DNA from: Acidimicrobiales bacterium
Lineage (GTDB): Bacteria; Actinomycetota; Acidimicrobiia; Acidimicrobiales; GCA-2861595
Direction of reading: 5' to 3'
DNA: 44,605 nt
NCBI GenBank assembly: GCA_035540975.1
Contig: DATLFN010000167.1
Coordinates: forward strand, 1 to 44,605
The position numbers were made by a program, and so were the translations under genes. This document shows positions 41,153 through 44,605 of this stretch, piece by piece (position 1 is the first letter of the stretch; every line of letters starts with the position of its first letter). The notes under the pieces are model-generated. The model was given only the letters and a program-made list of their open reading frames with translations. It was not told the DNA's origin and did not search any database.

Positions 41153-42997
41153 TCAGTCGGCGGCGTCCCAGGCGTCGGCCCCGGCTGCCGACCGGCCGGA
41201 GCGGCCCAGCCCGCCGCGTCGCCGCCGGCGCCCGCCGCGGTCGTCGGCCGACGCCGGCGGGGTGGTGGGCGCCGCCGGGGGAACGACGGCGCGGCGGGAG
41301 CGTGGACGGGGCGGGCCCACCTCGACGACCGCCGGCCCGTCGTCCGGTCGGCGGGCGCCGGGAGAGCCGTTGCCGGCCGAGCCGTTGCCGGACGGGCCGT
41401 TGCCGGCCGAGCCGTTGCCGGACGGGCCGTTGCCGGCCGAGCCGTTGCCCCCGGCGGCGCCGGGCGGTGGGGCGGCGGCGCCGGGCGTCTGGCGGCAAGA
41501 AGGGGCGTGTAGCGCCCCGTCTTGCCGCCGGAGCGACGGTGCGTCGTCCCGTCGGCGGGGGACGTTGGTGCCGGCGCCGGGCGCGTCGTCGGCGGCCGCA
41601 AGGACGGCGGCGGGCGGCGGGACGGCGGTGCCCGTCCGGCGCTGGACGAGGCGCGCCCGCTCGTCCTCGAGGCGGCGGCGGTGCGCCTCCAGAGCCTGGC
41701 GCTCGGACTCGACGGCGGCCCGCAGCTGGCGGAGGCGCCGGCGGCCCTCCAGGCGCTCGACCCGCAGCTTCTCCCGCTCGGCGGCGAAGGCGGAGCGCTC
41801 GTCGTCGAGCCGGGCGCGTGCCCGCTCGCCCTCCTGGCGGAGGAGGGTCGCCTCGGTCTGGTCGGCGGCCAGGCGCTGCCGGTCGGCCCGGAGGCGTTGC
41901 TCCTCCTCGGTCAGCACCTCGTGCGCCGTCTGGAGGGCGGCCGACTCGGTGGCCAGGCGCTCCCGCTCGCCGCTCAGCTCGTGGAGCAGGCGCTCGGCCC
42001 GCTCCAGCTTGGCGGCCGCGTCCGCCCGGCCGGCGTCCAGCCGGTCGCGTTCGGCCTCCAGGGCGCGACGGTCGGCGTCGAGGTCGCGGAAGTCGGCGGT
42101 GAGGATCTGCTCGGCCGCGTTGAGGGCGTCGCGCTCGGAGGCCACCCGGGCACGCTCGGCCTCCAGCTGCTCCCGGTCGGCGTCGACCTGCGACCGGAGG
42201 GGCACCACCTCGGCCAGCTCCCGGTCGATCCGGCGACGGTCGGCGGCGAGCCGGGCCCGCTCCTCCTCCGCGGCCCGGCGCTCGCCCTCCATCTCCTCCC
42301 GCTGGCGGTCCAGCTCCTCGCGCAGCAGCGCCGTCTCGGCCCGCTCGCGCTCGCACCGCTGGCGCTCGGCGGCCAGGGCGGCCCGGGTCTCGTCCAGCTG
42401 GGCGAGCTCTTCCTCGAGGGCGTCGTCGTTGGAGGCGTGGTCCTGGAGCTGGGCCCGCAGCTCGTCGCGCTGCGCCGCCACCGCGGCGGCGGCCGCCTCG
42501 GCGTCCTGGGCCCGGGCGTCGGCGACGGCCTGCAACTCCTCCAGGCGGGCCCGCTCGGGCTCCAGGCGGCTGCGCTCGGCGGCCAGCGTGCGGCTGATCG
42601 CCTCCAGCACGCGGCGCTCCGCCACCAGCCGCTCCGCCTCCCGGGCCTGGCGCTCGGCGATGGCCTCGAGCTCCTCGGTGAGGTGGCCCTCCGGCTCGCG
42701 GCAGCGGCCCTCCTCCGCCCGGCGCTCGGCCTGGCGCGCCTCACGCTCGGTCTTCAGCTCGGCCGTGAGACGGGTGAGCTGCTGCTCCAGCTGGCCCGAG
42801 GCCGCTCGCCGCGTCTCCATCTCCAGCCGGGTCGCTTCGACCTGACCCCTCACGGCGGCCAGCTCGGCCCGGGCCGCGGCGAGGGCGCTGCGGAGATCGG
42901 CCACGTCGCCCTCGGTGGTCGCCTCGGGACCGGACCGTCCGGCCGGCTCGCCGGAGCTCTCCCCCGAGGGCGACACGGGCGGGTGGATCGAGGTCAC
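41153..42997 (-). CDS. Long coiled-coil protein with repeat-rich basic tail
   Basis: 614 aa, function unknown. After a short polar start (MTSIHPPVSPSGESSGEPAG), residues about 30-460 are an almost unbroken coiled coil rich in Ala, Glu, Arg and Leu (units like RLEPERARLEELQAVADARA), without ATPase motifs, so not an SMC protein. The tail (about 465-614) is low complexity: an Asn-Gly-Ser-rich repeat (NGSAGNGPSG), a palindromic element read as RRQDGALHAPSCRQ, and an Arg-rich stretch DDRGGRRRRRGGLGRSGR ending in acidic residues. There is no signal peptide or membrane helix. It may be structural or nucleoid/cell-pole associated, by appearance only. It is convergent with grdA. Confidence 0.7.
   Translation of the reverse strand: MTSIHPPVSPSGESSGEPAGRSGPEATTEGDVADLRSALAAARAELAAVRGQVEATRLEMETRRAASGQLEQQLTRLTAELKTEREARQAERRAEEGRCREPEGHLTEELEAIAERQAREAERLVAERRVLEAISRTLAAERSRLEPERARLEELQAVADARAQDAEAAAAAVAAQRDELRAQLQDHASNDDALEEELAQLDETRAALAAERQRCERERAETALLREELDRQREEMEGERRAAEEERARLAADRRRIDRELAEVVPLRSQVDADREQLEAERARVASERDALNAAEQILTADFRDLDADRRALEAERDRLDAGRADAAAKLERAERLLHELSGERERLATESAALQTAHEVLTEEEQRLRADRQRLAADQTEATLLRQEGERARARLDDERSAFAAEREKLRVERLEGRRRLRQLRAAVESERQALEAHRRRLEDERARLVQRRTGTAVPPPAAVLAAADDAPGAGTNVPRRRDDAPSLRRQDGALHAPSCRQTPGAAAPPPGAAGGNGSAGNGPSGNGSAGNGPSGNGSAGNGSPGARRPDDGPAVVEVGPPRPRSRRAVVPPAAPTTPPASADDRGGRRRRRGGLGRSGRSAAGADAWDAAD
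41366..41449 (-). repeat. 15-bp tandem repeats encoding the NGSAG/NGPSG tail
   Basis: A 15-bp unit alternates between GCCGTTGCCGGCCGA and GCCGTTGCCGGACGG (plus strand), about 5.6 units in 84 bp, giving a 30-bp higher period. It is in frame in the coiled-coil gene and encodes alternating NGSAG and NGPSG. Such an array can expand or contract by slippage without breaking the frame. Confidence 0.85.
41491..41529. repeat. Palindromic repeat element, copy 2, inside a coding region
   Basis: GGCGGCAAGA (41491-41500) pairs with TCTTGCCGCC (41520-41529), then one mismatch, then inner stem GGGGCG/CGCCCC around a 5-nt loop. It has the same size and design as the element at 32299-32337. It is in frame within the tail of the coiled-coil gene and supplies 13 codons there. 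Confidence 0.8.
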
Positions 42998-43112
42998 CGG
43001 GTCACCGTCACCAGGGGCGAACCTATTGGCGGGTGCCTGTGGAGCGATAGAGGAAAACGGTGGGGATTGAGGCCTGGTCCTGCCCCAGCACCCGCATGCG
43101 CCCTTGTCCGCG

Positions 43113-44605
<1,493 letters not shown>

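Overview
The window is GC-rich throughout (roughly 70%), uses many GTG and TTG starts, and carries gene arrangements typical of Actinomycetota: furA-katG with a TANNNT-type promoter, NarL-type two-component pairs, SpoIIE-type phosphatases and an actinobacterial ThiC. The truncated membrane sensor of the first kinase and the overall gene content suggest class Acidimicrobiia or a close relative. That placement is inferred from protein style only. No rRNA, tRNA or CRISPR array was seen.

Region 1 (1-16.2 kb) is a dense phosphorelay and cyclic-di-GMP signalling island. It holds three hybrid histidine kinases, a stand-alone receiver, an Hpt protein, an Hpt-receiver-GGDEF-receiver protein, a PAS-GGDEF-EAL-receiver protein and a receiver-EAL protein, several of them joined by 4-bp start/stop overlaps. 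A TetR regulator sits in the middle. The first kinase lacks the front of its membrane sensor, and the break point abuts tandem motifs resembling an IS21-type end. The gaps hold decayed pieces: a receiver fragment, a frameshifted exported protein and a small minus-strand remnant.

Region 2 (16.2-27 kb) contains a frameshifted exported protein, a secreted seven-repeat FG-GAP-like protein with a cysteine pair in each repeat, a LytS/NarL-type two-component pair, two SpoIIE/PP2C phosphatases, a GH130 glycoside phosphorylase overlapping tail-to-tail with a family 2 glycosyltransferase, and remnants of an IS110 transposase and an MFS transporter.

Region 3 (27-36 kb) holds furA-katG, a drug-resistance type UvrA-like ATPase, a secreted gamma-glutamyltransferase and a secreted LVIVD-type beta-propeller protein.

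Region 4 (36-41.1 kb) is the highlight: a grdE-grdB-grdC-trx-grdA operon for a glycine/sarcosine/betaine reductase. grdB and grdA are each interrupted by an in-frame UGA exactly where the clostridial enzymes carry selenocysteine, and candidate SECIS hairpins follow. This implies selenocysteine decoding in a lineage where it is seldom reported. GrdE appears to lack the cysteine that becomes the pyruvoyl group in the clostridial enzyme, GrdB has lost one cysteine next to the selenocysteine, and no grdD or trxB is present. This looks like a divergent branch of the system.

Region 5 (41.1-44.6 kb) has a long coiled-coil protein, convergent with grdA and carrying an inserted palindromic repeat also found at 32.3 kb, followed by thiC running off the right edge.
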